NCBI GenBank assembly: GCA_040954595.2
Contig: CM082589.2
Location: forward strand, 2,294,001 to 2,358,000
Length of the DNA stretch: 64,000 bases
Direction: 5' to 3'
From: Balanoglossus misakiensis
Lineage: Eukaryota; Hemichordata
Program-made: the position numbers and the translations under genes
The notes under the pieces: generated by a model
Told to the model about the DNA's origin: nothing
The model's input: only the letters and a program-made list of their open reading frames with translations
The model's database searches: none
Part shown: piece after piece, positions 39,121-54,100 of the stretch
Layout of the letters: each line of letters opens with the position of its first letter
How positions within the stretch are numbered: position 1 is the first letter of the stretch

Positions 39121-42100
39121 ATGTCGGCTTCCTACCCGTTGCCCGTTCAGCCGAACGCCACTACTGCGCCCAACGTGTACCCGCACCTGGGCGCGCAGGG
39201 CTACCCGATGCCGCGCTCCTTCACCACCATGGCCAATATTGGACCTCCGCCGACTTTACGCAACATGCAAGGGCCAGGTAAGGTGAAGTCCCCCCGCATT
39301 CCCACAACTCTAATAACATGCAACTTTCAGCTTTCCCTGTGCACATTGATCATTTCTATCTTTTGCTTCATCTCGCTACAACATACATTTGCAACGTCGC
39401 CATTCTAAAATGAGACGAAAGACGCCAATCTTTCTACTGCGCAGCCCACGGTTTTGCACCTGAAATTATCAACAAAAACCCTCCCCATATCCCCTCTATT
39501 TATCTTCGTTACATCATAGTTTCCATGTTGCTTTTTTGGAAATCAAACTGCGATGTCGATCATAATGATGGGCAACTGCAGACTAAATAACGCGGACCAA
39601 AGTGATAGATACCGCTTTTAACTATTGGCCGCAAAGTTGCCATTCAATCTTCTCGCTTTCTTCCTTTAACAAATCACAAAAGTGACTTTCCTTCTTGAGT
39701 AACTTACATGCAAAAAGTTTTAGGTTAGTTTAGTCACTTTCCAACTTGCCGTAAAATTATCTCTGGTAAGGCTACTTGCATAATCAAATCAACTGTAAAA
39801 GTCGGCAACAAAGGAAAATTGCGTGGTAGGAATTATTTCCCAGATCACAATAAGTCAAAATAAATACATGAAAGGAAATTATGACGGAATATTGCCTTGA
39901 CAATCTTGTTTATATCAACTGAGGTAAGAATAATAAACCACGCGTTTCCATCTTAAGTTGAATTAGCGAAGCTCATCAATTAGAGCGGTTGTAGATTTCG
40001 CTTTGAAACTTTATCGCGAAATGGACAATAGGCGAGTGATGAGGTGTTTGTTTACGCTAATTTCTTTTGTACTATTTGCACAACGTCAACGATTAGATAG
40101 CCCATGGGGGCATTGGGGCTTACTAGTATATACATTACTGTATTACTCCCTTTGCACGAAATGATATCTGTTTAAGCTAACATAAAAGCAAACAGTGATT
40201 ATTGTATACCTGATGTAAAGACATTAATTTCATCTTGTGTGGAGTGTTTAGTTAGAAACCGATCTTTAAACAGAACGGTCGGTTATAACAATTGAATCAG
40301 TAAACATATCAATGATCAAGGAAAGCCCAGTCGCTGTGCGTGGGTATCAAGTTTTCAAGAAATATTAACGCAATGTAGTGCAATGTGCAATAATGCGTTA
40401 TTAGCGTTGTACATATGTGATAAGCACTTACTAACCATTCCCATATGGAATACATAAAGAGTCAGTTGACTCCTTTTAAAATGAAACACTTATTACGCAT
40501 TTCCCAGGTCACTCTCTCACGAGGGATTATAATCGATAATTTTTATATAGTTCTGTTATTCTTTATCTCTTTTTTTCAAAATGAAAGCCTTGGTAAGACG
40601 ACTGGGCAGATATTGGAATATTTTGCGTGAGAGCGCCAAGTAGCAGATTTTAACGAATATATTATCATTTCAACGTGTTTGCAGAAGAGACCGTGGGAGA
40701 AGGATAAAGGGAGGGGGTGGGGGTGATTGTTTAAAAGTGAAGACGAGTTTCAACCGTGCCTGGGCGATGTATCAGGAAGTTTTAATTTGACGTTGACCGT
40801 GGCAACGTCAGTGAACGTGCGTGCATCCTGTTGGCTCGGGGGCAAAGATGAAATCTAGACTCGTCCATTTCCTCGATTATTGAGCGCTGACCACCGGTAC
40901 CCATGATGCGTCAAAAACATTGATTAGTGGATACTGTGTGTTCCATTCCACCCGAGGCTAGGTTCTCAACACCGAACGTTTCCCATTTCCTCGCCAACGA
41001 ATAATATCTCTCCGACTGTGTAAGTAACTCGTCGCGAAGGACAGACCCCCGGGGTATTCGAACGACACGACCTTTCCCTCTGGCGCGTGTCAGGCAGGAA
41101 ACGCGGCTAAAATGCACTCCCCGTCTAACATTCAGCATTTACAGACTTACGCTTGAATCTACTAGTAATCTGTTGGTCTTGAGTACCAGCCCTTGTGCCG
41201 CCAGTGTTTCAAACAACAATGGCAGCATATTACGGCTATACCACAGATATAAAATCCCGGTTGATGTATTAATCCCCCAGCCTGATTTCATTTAGAAAAT
41301 CTTTTGGTACACAATGCCAACCGTGTGTTAGTCAGTCAGTCAGTCAGTCAGTCAGTCAGTCAGTCAGTCTGTATGTGTATCTGTCACTGACTGACTCACT
41401 GACTCATTGACTCACTCACTCACTCACTCTGTCGTGGGTCGGTCGGTACTTTAACTCAGCTGTCCCGTATTCACAAATTATCCAATAAGGAATATAATAT
41501 GGATAGATATGAATATATTTCGAAATAAATTGATGAGATATACAAATTCATATGTCGAATCTCCGATCGTGCGAATTTTATAAGAGCCGTTTTCTGTCCA
41601 CGCGTGCTGACCGCGTCAACACTGATGCCGACACCTCGTAGATGACAAGAAATGCAACTAAAACACTTCCAAATGTCGTTCTTTTTATTGAGCCACAATT
41701 ATGTTCTCATTAGCTGGAACCCTGATCTCGAATTGGAAAATCGGGGCCGCCCTTGCAGACCGTCAAGGGATGCAACAGCCCGGGTTTGAGAACGCGGAAC
41801 ACTGCTCATCGACGCGCGCTACTGTAAAAGTCCCAAAGCATTCGACACCACGTCGCAATCAAGGAAACCGTGCACATTGTTCAGTCCACGTGATTGGGAA
41901 AATTTAAAGAACCATCATGAACATCGATTTCAACTCCAATTGAACTCTTGCCGGATACGACGGCTTTTTTTCTGTGACTTTCTTTGAACAATGGGTATCA
42001 GCCAAATTGTGAATGATTAGGTTGTTCTAGTTTTTCAACGCCATAGTTGGAATGGTAACTGTCAATAATATTGTTTATGTCGTGCAACAGGTAAAGTGTT

Positions 42101-45100
42101 GCGTCCCTTAAATCTCCTGGTGTTTTCTTTCCATCCATTCAGTCTCCTAACTTCAATCCAAGAAATTATCATTATTTTTCTTGGAAGGCGCGTCGATAGC
42201 GGGGAACATCACAGGAATGGAATAAAAAAAACTTCTCATCATTTCTCAAGATTTCACTCAGAAAGCATAGCGTGTCCCCGCTTTTAACTTGTTTGTCAGT
42301 GCAGGTGTAGTTACCGATATTTTACCTAGCTGGAAGATTTCATCAACAAAATGAATTTCAAGTGGTTCGGGTACCGAACGCATCCAGAGCGCGAATCAAT
42401 CTTATCCTATTCAAACGACAAAGTACTCGTATCAATGCGGAAGTGTAATAGATTTGAATTCGCGTTTTCTCTCATTCACGCCGAAAATATATTACGGTTG
42501 CAAATAACAAAATCCCGCATACACGCTTTTCAATTTCGCAAATATATTGGCAATATTAATTTTCCGGCACTCGTTCACAAAGTGTTGAAAAATTGTGAAC
42601 CTTTCTTCCGTAAGGCGGTTATAACGACCATTGTGTGTTAAATTCAGCGAAGCATTAACGCAGTTTAGCGTTCCCTCTTCGCCCGCTCATACACGCCAGT
42701 ACTTTGTAAAGCTTTTCCGAAATGGGATTTTTTTAGGTAATATATTTCTGATGTTCCCTACAAAAGACACTGCTAGCTCCGGGCTCTTATTTGTCTGTGC
42801 TTTAAGCAATTTCTCTCAACAAATCTTTTTTTCTTCTCGGCAACTACACTGCATCTGTGGCTGTCATGTATGTATTCCCACTTGCGCAAATGTTTCAGAA
42901 CCAAGAAGAAAACTGCACAAACAACTCACTTAAACTCTATTGACCTACAGTGATAGAAACTTCATTCGTGTTGAATAGAAGCGTTGTTTTGTTGTGTAAA
43001 ACAAACAGAACAAGTTGTCGTGCGTAGTTTTAAAATGCTGATAAAAATATAAAAAATGTTACTGAGACTGCCACTCAACCTACCGGGACGAAAATGAATA
43101 AGAATGGTCAAGTCTCATCCGAACAACCCACAGAATTGCTTCGAGCTAAACAGGACGTAAGTGTCGACGTGACTATCGTTCAACGTCATAGCATTATTCA
43201 CTCTGTCTCTTTCATAAAAGGGAGTCCTCTTTGAATAGGGGCATGTTGCTGAGAGACGAGAATACAAGAAAACACCATCTCCTCCCTGCAGCTACATGTA
43301 TATCCTTCGATCCGCAATGGCTAGAGCATAATTATCAGTTTCTGGTTTAACGCTCAGAAGGCCAGTCGCTGACTTGCAACGCTGCTAATACTGACTAAGG
43401 CACCGGATATGGTGGCCGAATACATCATTAACTCAATACATTGGCCTTTCACGTGACGCACAGTCTTTGGTGATGATTCCATTCTGTTTACGTCAGATAA
43501 TTTATTCCAATTTCAATTTTTATAAAAGCCGTGTGCCTGTCTTAAACATAAGTTGGTCAGGTGTAATGGCGTTTTTCTATTCTGCCGTATGTAATGGTTT
43601 CTCTGTGTCATAAAACACCAAGACAATCTTTATCTCAAATCAGAAATAGCAGTCTGCGTGTTGTTTTCTCATTACTACCTGGAAAAAGGATAGACTTCTA
43701 CTTTCGATAAAAAATGTTTTGCTTTTCTTATTTCCTGTGATATTGCGTTTGCTGCAATATTGTTTATAATTTTGACAAGATGTCTCTCATCGTTCCTAAT
43801 TTGAATAACGAAATCATTACAGCTAAAGAATATCGCTACTTAAGTAATCACTTTTCGATTTTTTTAAAAAGAAAGAAAGCGAATGACAACACAGCCATTA
43901 ACCGAACAAACCCAGCCAGCAGCCAATCGGGAGCTCGCTATTATAATGGAAAGTGCGTTTAGGCGATTATGTGATTCAACTAGAGAGAGGCCTCCGCGTG
44001 AGGGCGCTATGGGTTATAAAAAGAGACCTGATGCTCCCCTGGTTGGGAAGACACTGCGGTTTTTGGGTGTTAAGGGGTAACGTTAATTAGTGTCGATTAC
44101 GACGAGTCAATATCCGTTGTCCCAAGTGTGCGAACTGAGTCCAGAGAGAGAATAGAAACCAGCCATGCACGTGGAAAACCAACGGACGAACCCGACCACA
44201 AGTAAGGCTTCAGAAAGAAATTTCATTTCTTGACTTAGTTTTATTTTGACAGCAATCGTAAATGTAGAATTTCTGTGGGTGGGTGAGACAGGCGGGGATG
44301 ATACGTTAATCCGTGACCACCAGCAAGATAATCAGAAAACAAAGAAAGCCTTGCTGAGCGATATTGATACGTGTAACATGTCTATCTACTATTCGTCAGC
44401 AACGTTCACACATTTTAAATACTTTGTTTCAGCCATCTTAAGAAACGCACAATTTCTTATAAATACATCCCCGGGCGATTTAGGAGTTTAGTATCTGAAT
44501 CTGCAAATTTTGCAGGTTCCTATCGTTTATCGCAGAAATTTAAGCAACTTTTTAACTTCCTATTGTTAGACTAGAAATTAAAACTGCTATTTATCGGCAT
44601 CTCACGTGAAATGTGATTAAATGACAATCGTTAACAAATGTAACAGATTATGATCATGATAGTTATTGAGGATACAATGTCGCTTGTAATCAGAATATCA
44701 CAAGAGATTACAATGAAAATTTAATGACATCTGATATTTGAACAGCTTATATGACTGTAAAAACACATATGTACCTGTCTACACTCTGCTTTTGGGCTGG
44801 GATACAAATATTTTTGCAAGACGTTCCTCTGTAACATCTCTGCATGCATTTAACGAGATAGCTTGCTCGGTCACAGCGGCTGAGAAGTCTGGAGAGCCGT
44901 TCTCCTCGTCACCGTTCTATTATGCAGAGCCGATCCACTATCGAAGCTCTCAATCTCGGTAAAACGTCTCCAAATGCGACCTTAAATTAACAAAATTCAT
45001 TTAATTAATGCACACAAAGTCTATTTTACAGATTGAACTGGGTCCGAGTGAAAGCCCGGCTTCAATCTGAGAGACGCTGACACCAAGTCTTAAGAAAAAT

Positions 45101-48100
45101 GTAATTACTTTCGCGCTAATGTTACTTTTTTCGGTTCGAAATCGTCAAATCGTCGAATCGAGTGTCATCGTATAGAGTTAGTGAATTTCCTTGATTAAGT
45201 TGAAATGTACACGCATGTCTTAGAAACGTGACAATATGTCATTGTAATCAGACATGCATGCATGGTACTGCGAGTTACACATAAAATGATTCTATCACTT
45301 TTGCTTGTTAAACATGTCCATTTAATTTCATGAGCATCTTTCGCTCGGTGTACGCGGGGCTCGGCGTCGCATTGGAGAAGCACCAAGTCGTGTTAGTCCG
45401 CTGATAGTAAATATTTTGAGTAAGTCATTTTAGGATCACTAGGGTTCGTGGCTGTGTCCATATCACGCCGAGTACTGACTCCTATTACCGGGCGATTTGG
45501 TGCCGTGACGAAGGCGTGTCTCGGGACAACACAACTCAACAGAAACGGCGTGTCACACACGAAACAAAAACGCACGATCCCACAAGATGATAGAAAGCAA
45601 AGAAAAGATAAGCGATTTTTTGTTCATGCGCTATCAATCATATGTTATTGAGCTGATTATCGTATCGATTCTTTTTCAAGTTTAATGCGTGCACATTGTT
45701 TAACTTAAATTCAATCGAAATTTGAAATTCGTTTTCTTAAAGTTGGTGGTTAATCTGAAGCTATATGCGTCAATATGAATTCTAAACGTGATAATTTATT
45801 CAATGATGTGACTGCTCTTTCGAATCCGAGTGAGTGAGAGCCCACACACGGCCTAAAGTAAACATACATGGACCACCATTGCCGCGTAAGCACTTTAAAA
45901 GCGCTAAGAGAAGAGAATGGTTTCAGAACGGGAATAATAGATGTCCCTATAGAAGAGTGTCGCGAACACCAGGCAGTGATTGTTCACAATGGACCCATCG
46001 ACACTCCGGAAAATACTAGCACGAGCAATCACTGTTTTACGACACCCATGACAACAGCTGGCAAATTCGGTCAAACCGCGCGCTTGACGTTTAATACCCG
46101 GATGTTAATTGGCTCAGCACTACTGGGATCTCCGGGCGACTGTCAAAGTTTGCAGATTGGTGTTCAACTTGAAAGCAGGTATTGAGAACATAGCAGAAAA
46201 TGTAAAAAAAGTCTAAAGAATATAGAGCGTAAAGCTAACGGGAAAGCATTGACTAAATGTCTGCCGACGGACAGATAACCAACAGATTACCTAATTACAA
46301 TATCGCTTTACGTACAAGTTATTATTCAAACTTAGTCGCCCGCTCTTCCCGTGGTCTATTTAAGTGACCGTGTGTATACAGCCACCAAAGCAGAACATCA
46401 AACTCTCTAATGTCTCCGTTGTGTTTTCCTTAACTTATTTCAACTGATGAGTTTTACTTTGGCATCAGAATCGGGGCGATGGGCTTAATTATATGGGAAT
46501 CAAAAAAGGGTGACCCGAGCCTGCACTGGGCTCGCATTATGCGATGAGTTCCCTTGCCTTATCTACATATCGATTCATCTCCGAAATTCTGTTCATATCA
46601 ATTCCAATAACTGTAAGTGAAATGGACACACGTCAAAAAGGGGGCTATTGTTAGCGTCACTTTCAATTGCCGGGGACATATCAGCCCTCGATCGGAAGAA
46701 CTATCAACGAAATTGACAATTTCTTTTTTTGTGTCTGTGAATTTTATTCGACTTTTTTCCAAGGGACGGATGCAGGCAGTGTCGGCGCATGTCGCCGTCG
46801 ACGTCAAAGCGATGCCCGTGGTAAACATCTGTACTCGGCGCATCGAAGCGAATTAGATGCATAGATTTGTACAACTAATCATTAACGGCAAACATATGCT
46901 TCAATTTATCTCTTTTCCAGAGTTTAACAGGGGCAAGTTGATTTTTGTCATTTCACTTGATTTCGAAAGAAAGGCACGGCATCGCGTTTATACTTGCACA
47001 CGAATAAACATGCTGTGCATGTTTGTTTTCATCCTATTATAGGTTGGCATTTTGTGGCCCTAAATTTCCCAGTGTTTGGGGAAAAACATTTCGCGTTTTT
47101 GTGGTACGATCGCACGTGTCCACAGTACACTGCTTCGGGTTAATAGTCGATCCCTTTATCCTGTACAGACCAGAACGAATTCTCTGCAGGACATACCCGA
47201 ACCCTACATTTGGCAGTTTGTAAAAGTTTGTCTGATTTAGATGCGTTTGGCGGCGAGCGATACGACGTGGCGCTACTGAGCGTACGGCTCTGAAAATGTA
47301 AAACTTGTGTTCGCGTTCCGGTACTATCACCGTGTCTCATTCTGTCACGTTGAACCGTTCAATTGCTTAGCAGTAGACGGAAAAAATTATAAGGCCTATC
47401 ATTTTATTTTATTTCCGATTTCTCAGTCGGTGTTACAGCATACGATCGGTATTAATTTCAGTGCAATTGAATTAAACAAGTAATGCCCACTCAAATCTGA
47501 TCTTAATCAAACCCAATATGTTGAACCTATACTTTCAACGCTAATATCATTCAGGAGGACGGGTTGGTGATTGTGACTTGACGAGGCAATCCCGCGCCTG
47601 CCTGCCGCACATGCCCGCGTTTGAGTCGCGCGAACTATTTCCCCGTTCGCCCGTCTCCCGATCCCGCGATCGGAGGCTGCATTTAACGAAACAGATGGTC
47701 CTTTAAAACGAGATTCTGAACACTGCCTACAGAGAAATATTGCCTGCGAATGGTGTTGGGAACAAGGTACAATGGAGACAATGAGGTGCCCCTGCTGCGA
47801 TGAACATAACTCTGCCGTAATTTGAGCTTTGTTGTTGGTTTTTCCTGCGTTATTTATAATTGTCGCATGAAGGGCGCTCAAGCCTCGTTTCTGGTCTTAT
47901 TTACCGCTCATTGCGGAGAACCTGAATGAGGTGGTAACCAGTAGAAACAACGCGCCCCTTTCCTTCTCCGCGTGCTTTGTGGAGATTTTTTTCACCATTG
48001 TGTGTTTTTCTCCCTCTTTCTCACACACAATGACTTCTGTACATGTAAGTACCCTAATGAAGCGTAAAGTCAACAAGACATGTCATGTCCTTTAAAGGCC

Positions 48101-51100
48101 AAATGAGGCCTCCAGAGATGATGTAGACCACGCAATGATCAGAATTTTAAGATAAAATTCTTGAGTCCTGCACTTCATAAATTCACAACGAGCTACCCGT
48201 TCAAATTGTAAAACAGTAGATTTTCCTTGCAACTATCTAAAACAAGATTGTTTTGACATACACGTATTCCATTCCTCATGGATCATGCAGAATTTGATAA
48301 ACCTAGAACCGGTGACGTATCTCCGCTAGTCTCTAACTATCCTTTCTTTCGAATTTGTAGTAATTCGTTCCAGTTTAGACAGTTTACGCCCTTCAATAGT
48401 GTCAACAAAATATATCATGAAATCGACTACGCGTTTCTTTCAATGAAATCGACAATGCGGTTGAATAACAAGAGGTTAGCACGACTCGATGCAATTTTCC
48501 TAATGGCTCTCTCGCGTTTATACTTTTAAATCGACAAAGGGGAAAAAAATCGCACGCTTGCATTAAAATTTGGTGTGTATACTTCAACGCGTGAATAGTA
48601 CCGCCGAACACGCTGCCCTATAACACAGTAAACTGTCACTCTGTTTTGCCCCGGTCGCTAAATCGTAAATTCTCAAGTTCAAATGGGCGCGTTGCCTGTC
48701 ACCATGCGCGCTGTGCGTAGCCGCGGGAAATACATGTACATGCATTGCCTAAGCGATCGCGTCTGGTTGCCTAAACTCTAATTGCTAAACACGTCAATTA
48801 GAAATTGGACATGGGATATTTGATTTTGTGCAAGTTTGGTGTGATTAATTTGTATCAATGGGTAGATTGGAGCGCGTCGTGCGTGCGCGCATTTACAGTC
48901 AAAGACAATGATTGGTGGATACATACAGTACATCATGAACCTCAAGTTTTAGGCTACTGTCTATGCTATAACCACCAAACTCATCTTATATCAAAACTGT
49001 AACCCCCTCCCCCAAAACACAGGGGCTTTTAAATTAACTACTTTTTCTCATCTTGTTGATTTGGACACACACGGTTTTTAATATCGCTCCTTTCCGGGCA
49101 AGCGAATGAAGACGAACAAAAGACTTTACACTTACAAAGAACTACAAGAAGTACAAAATTGAAATAAAGTTGAGAAAAAAAACAATCTCCTCAGGCTGAA
49201 ACCTAGCTAATAGGATATTTCAAAGAAATTTCATTCAAAATATTGGCAACTTTATAGAAAATGCGCTTGTAATTTATTTCAGTGATTGGAACCCATGAAA
49301 AGGATGGTACTATTAGTCATTGCACTAAAATCATTTTTGTTCGATTACCGCGTCAAGTATCGCCATCAATTGCAAGATTCTGTTTCAATGTGTTGCGGAC
49401 CACCTTCATTAAAAGAGGAGGGGGGATACTACGAAGCGGTACTGTCACGAAGCGGAAAACCAGAGCGGAGTGTATGTTGACTGAGCCGCGCTGATTATTC
49501 TCAATGAAGCGCGGCAGATCATCGCTTATGGACACGCTCATTGTTGCAGAGTATTAGTGATCTGGTGAGGCCCTGTTCTCTGTGGTATCGCCGGCCGACA
49601 GATTAGGCGCGGACGTGCTTCGTGATACACAGTAAACGATTGGGCGTGTCTCTCACATCTTTTACTGGTATTCATAAAAGACGGGAAAATTGCGACGGTG
49701 CATAATATAGCGACTGGTGCGCCCTGCGGCACGTATTCGCGCGCCCCTTTCGCGATCAAACAAAAAAGCTACAACACCAATTCGATGTAAATTTTAAAGT
49801 CTGTGTATAGAAAGACTCGAGACCAAATGCTGTTTACCGACATCTTTTTTATCATCTTCATTCTCCTCCCTATTTTTGAAAAGTTAATTTTGATTCCGGA
49901 CTCCCCGAAGCTCGATAAACCTCATTAACGTAAAAGGATCAACGGGTCTTATGGAGACTATACTTTCCCCCTAACTCACAAACTGTTAACGTCATGGCTT
50001 CAAGCTTAAAGAATCAGAACCGACGCTTCAAAAGCTATTTATATACAGTGCACGCATTTCAGCGCGTGACTTGAACAGTGTGGCTGACATCTTTCTGTAT
50101 TCAAGCCGAGTCCTTTACAACACAAATACCGGTATGAAAATATAAACTGTGCTCATAGTGGCACTGATTTCCGTGAAATATACAATAAAAAACACCCGTA
50201 ATGGCGTAAACATGCTCATCATTGGAAAACAATTAACCTATGCACAGTAGTTATCATTACACGCGCATACAGGAAATCCCGTGGAAAAAAACATGAACGT
50301 CACTGTGCTTACCATAGTTTGGGGGTTTGAACGTCACAGAAAAGAAAGCAAAATCGAACGAGGCATAATTCGATCGAGATTTCTTTTTTCAGTCTGTAAA
50401 TATAGGTCTGGTTCCCGCATTCATGCGAATGTAATGATAACAATTTTAACGTGGGGTATTTAACTGGTTTCGTTTTGAAATGTATGCGCCGTAATAGATG
50501 GAATTTAGCTCCTAGATTGAAGAGTGAAGACATATGCTTTCATCGAGTTGCGAGTGGCTCGGAGCGGAATCCATTTTATCAAACAAGTCTTCTATTTCCC
50601 CAGCCCTGTCTAATCAAATATCTGTCGACTTTGCCAGTTTTGATCAGCCACCAAAATACCGCTTTGTGACCTTTTTATAATAATTGAAGAGCTTTTACCC
50701 AAGGCGCCTGGTGCCGGTGTTATATTACTTTTTGGCTCAGTCAACTTTTATTTATCCAGTTAATATTTTGCAGGAGTCAACGAATCGAGTTGTGTGTTCG
50801 TTCCTGGGCATTTAATCAGTTTTCGCTCAGACAATTCTTATTGTTACCTTACATATGGACACATGTGTGACTATATGCCAATTTCAGAAGTAACTCGACT
50901 CCCACTAAATTACTTATGCCCGCGTTCATCTTTCGGTAACATTTTTTTTCTCTTTCTCTCGCTACCATCTGAGCTCGACGCTGACAAGCCCATTACTCTA
51001 TTAACCTCAGCGACCTCCCGTCTAATGACTGTAAATATGATTTCAATGAGGGAATTTTTGCCTCGTAATCAAGTTGATATTAGACATCTTTGCGTGAATG

Positions 51101-54100
51101 TACATTTCTTAGACGGGGAAGAAAAATATGAAATGGAGAGAAAAATACCTTTCGCAATTTTGATACGAAATTAAAGCCCTTGTAATTATATTTTTTCAGA
51201 CGACTCTCGTGTTTAACAGATCGAATGGGTCAGAGCATTGTCAAATTAATTCTGCTATCCTAACCAATTTAGTTGGAAATTTCGACCCAACTGCCGTTGG
51301 ATAGCTTTAAATTTATATACATTTCAAAATTTGTCATCACGAGTTCACCGTACAATAAAATCAAGTCATAAGATGAGAATTTCACTTCATTACAAGTAAT
51401 TTCCACGAGGTCGTCTGCTTATAACTGACATGATTTGATGACGCGACTCGGCGCGACGATTTTGAAGTGAATAATGTGAGAGGCGTAAAGTATCGTGATG
51501 GTTGGTCATTCGTTTACAGAGATTTGCGTGCTCTTCATCGATGACCCCTCCCCCTTCTTGAACAGTAAAATAAAATCCGGGATAAAATCAATATAAGACT
51601 GATCCTAATCGGTAATCAAAGGTAAACATCATCTTTCAAGAAGGCCTAGAGTACCATCGCGTGAACTGTGTGTTATTTCACCAAAGAGGTATTATGGGCC
51701 ATTCAATACGTTGCTGATAAAGTCTGTTGTCATATTTTTTCGAACGCTATTCTTTCCGTGTTAAGCAAAACCCCAGCGTATAGGGGGATTAGCGCGGACC
51801 TGAAAGCGGTAAATCTCTGGGGAATATATCATTCAGCTTGTCTGAGCGCAAATCAGGTACTCAATGCAAGTGCTGCAGCTCACAATCTAACGCGTTATTT
51901 CCTTAACACGAAGTTCTCAGTTATTCAAATGTGGTTGAATCAAACACCCTTATCGAAGAAAAGCATAATAAAATTCAGATTTGGGAAAAGAAGCTGCAAT
52001 TCTGAGGAAATACGTTTTTTCCTTCCTTGCCTTATCGCTATTTTTTCGTTTCCTTTTTCCACGCAGCCTCCATCGGCACCCCGCTGGCCAATAGTCATCC
52101 ACTGGTAGCGCCCACAGCGCATCTACCATCTCTCGGTGATGAAATACTTATGGACGAATTCATGTTCAATCGCAGAAGACAGGTAAATAAAGTTCATATC
52201 TTTCCATTGCCAATTATATTTCATCATCATCAAACCACCACCACCACCCTCGCCGCCGCCACCACCAGACCCACAAAAACCACCACCCTCGCCGCCGCCA
52301 CCAGACCAACCAAAACCACCACCCTCGCCGCCTCCACCACCAAAACCACCAACACAACCACCACCACCATCGTCATCATCAACACCACGCACTACAAAGA
52401 TCATGCATTGGCCATGGGTATTGCTGGTGATACATGCCACGTACAATGCGCTTCTTTTGGTGTTTCTGTGACGACGTTCCTCTAGCAGCAAGACCACCTG
52501 TTATCAGTTCACATGTCAAACAAGTGATTGGCTGAACTATTTGTACTCCAAGGTGTATTCTGCTGCAGTAAAACATGGCACCACGGTCGAAGTATGCACA
52601 CACAGCTCGTGTGCCTTGAAATCTTTGTCTCCGTCCGCTCGCACAAAAAATCACCGTTGATGGTGTAGGTAAAGTCTACACCTGAAGTTAATTGATGCGC
52701 CACAACAAAATCAATGCTGTTCATCCCCACAGAAATTGCGGGTTTAAATCATTGGTTTCAACTTTACAAAACTACTCAAACATTTCTACTCAGTCCGACC
52801 TGGGTTGTCTTTGATCCAAGCCGTCTCGGAGAAGCGTGTTTTTTGAAATTAAATACAATTGTATATTTCAGTTGATGTGTCTCTTTCAACCCTCGCACCT
52901 TTCGTGAAATGAATGTCTTTTTTAACAGCGCGCGCCGATCCATTTCAGAGCGTCTACATTACGGAGTCCACTCTGCGCTCATCAGAGCTGTTTTACAGGC
53001 GATTAGACCGGGGCTCGGAAACTTTGAAATGGTATCAAACAATCTCATTCATTTCACACCAGTCGTTTTGAAAGTTAACCCCCAAATGCAGAGGTGCGTG
53101 TGTGCCACCGCACCGCCTTTCTGCCGTTTCTAAAGATCAGACACGGTTGTCGCATTCTATCTGCCCGCGGCGCTTGTTATATATTTGATCCCTGAAACCC
53201 GAAACAATTTCAGCGCGAGAAAGCGAGTGGTCCATCTCATTGTGGCGTGTCGTTTAGCTCTATTTCAAGGTATCCGCTTGTAACTGTGTTTTGTCTCTCT
53301 CTAACTCTCTCTCCCTCTCTCTCTTCTGTGTTCAACCAGAGGCGCAATCGGACTACATTCACGCCACAACAACTGAGCGAACTGGAGAACTTGTTTCAGA
53401 AAACACATTATCCAGACATCTTCGTTCGAGAAGACCTTGCTATGAGGATTAATCTATCTGAAGCTAGAGTACAGGTATACTTGTTTCACACCCCATTTAC
53501 CCAAAGGCGAATCTTTTGTCACGTCCCATTTTCCAGCCTGTGCGTCGATGATTAAAATTGTCAGCCAGCATTGAAATCTGGAATCTCCCCAGGACAGAAA
53601 AAATGAGTTTTAACATCACGTTACTTTATTATAATTAACTACTTTCAAATTGAAGAAAGCTCCCCGTTCTTTAACGTTTATGTTCATAACACCCTAACTT
53701 GTGGATTGTAAGATTATACATCATATTATTTCTGCCAGGTGTATTTTTGACACCACAATCTTTAACGCTCCAATAAGTGACATTTGTTACACCCATTTTC
53801 ATGATTTTACTTTCAAACTTGCACGATCCATTTAATTGAGCTAAATGTTGGGTATGTTTGGTTCCTTTGCAGGTTTGGTTCCAGAACCGTCGCGCCAAGT
53901 GGCGAAAGGCCTGCAGAATGCGGTTCGGACGTGAAGCTTGGCGCGCCCGTCAGTTAGTGTACGCCACGGGGAGTCCAGCCGCGGCCGCTGCCGCCGCGGC
54001 CGTCAACCCCTGGCTCTCCGCTGCCGGAGCTGCCGCGGCTGCAGTTCACCCTTCCACCGCTTCGTGTGGCGTCACACCGACTACGTCAGACCTGCTGTTC

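Noticed and set aside
38868-39281. 137-codon plus-strand ORF over the 5' leader and first exon
   Set aside because: It is out of frame with the homeobox coding sequence and has a Cys/Arg-rich chance composition.
50794-51174. 126-codon plus-strand ORF in intron 1
   Set aside because: It resembles no family and has no convincing splice sites joining it to the gene.
52123-52497. Glycine-rich minus-strand ORF
   Set aside because: It is produced by reading the C-rich intron 2 minisatellite backwards.
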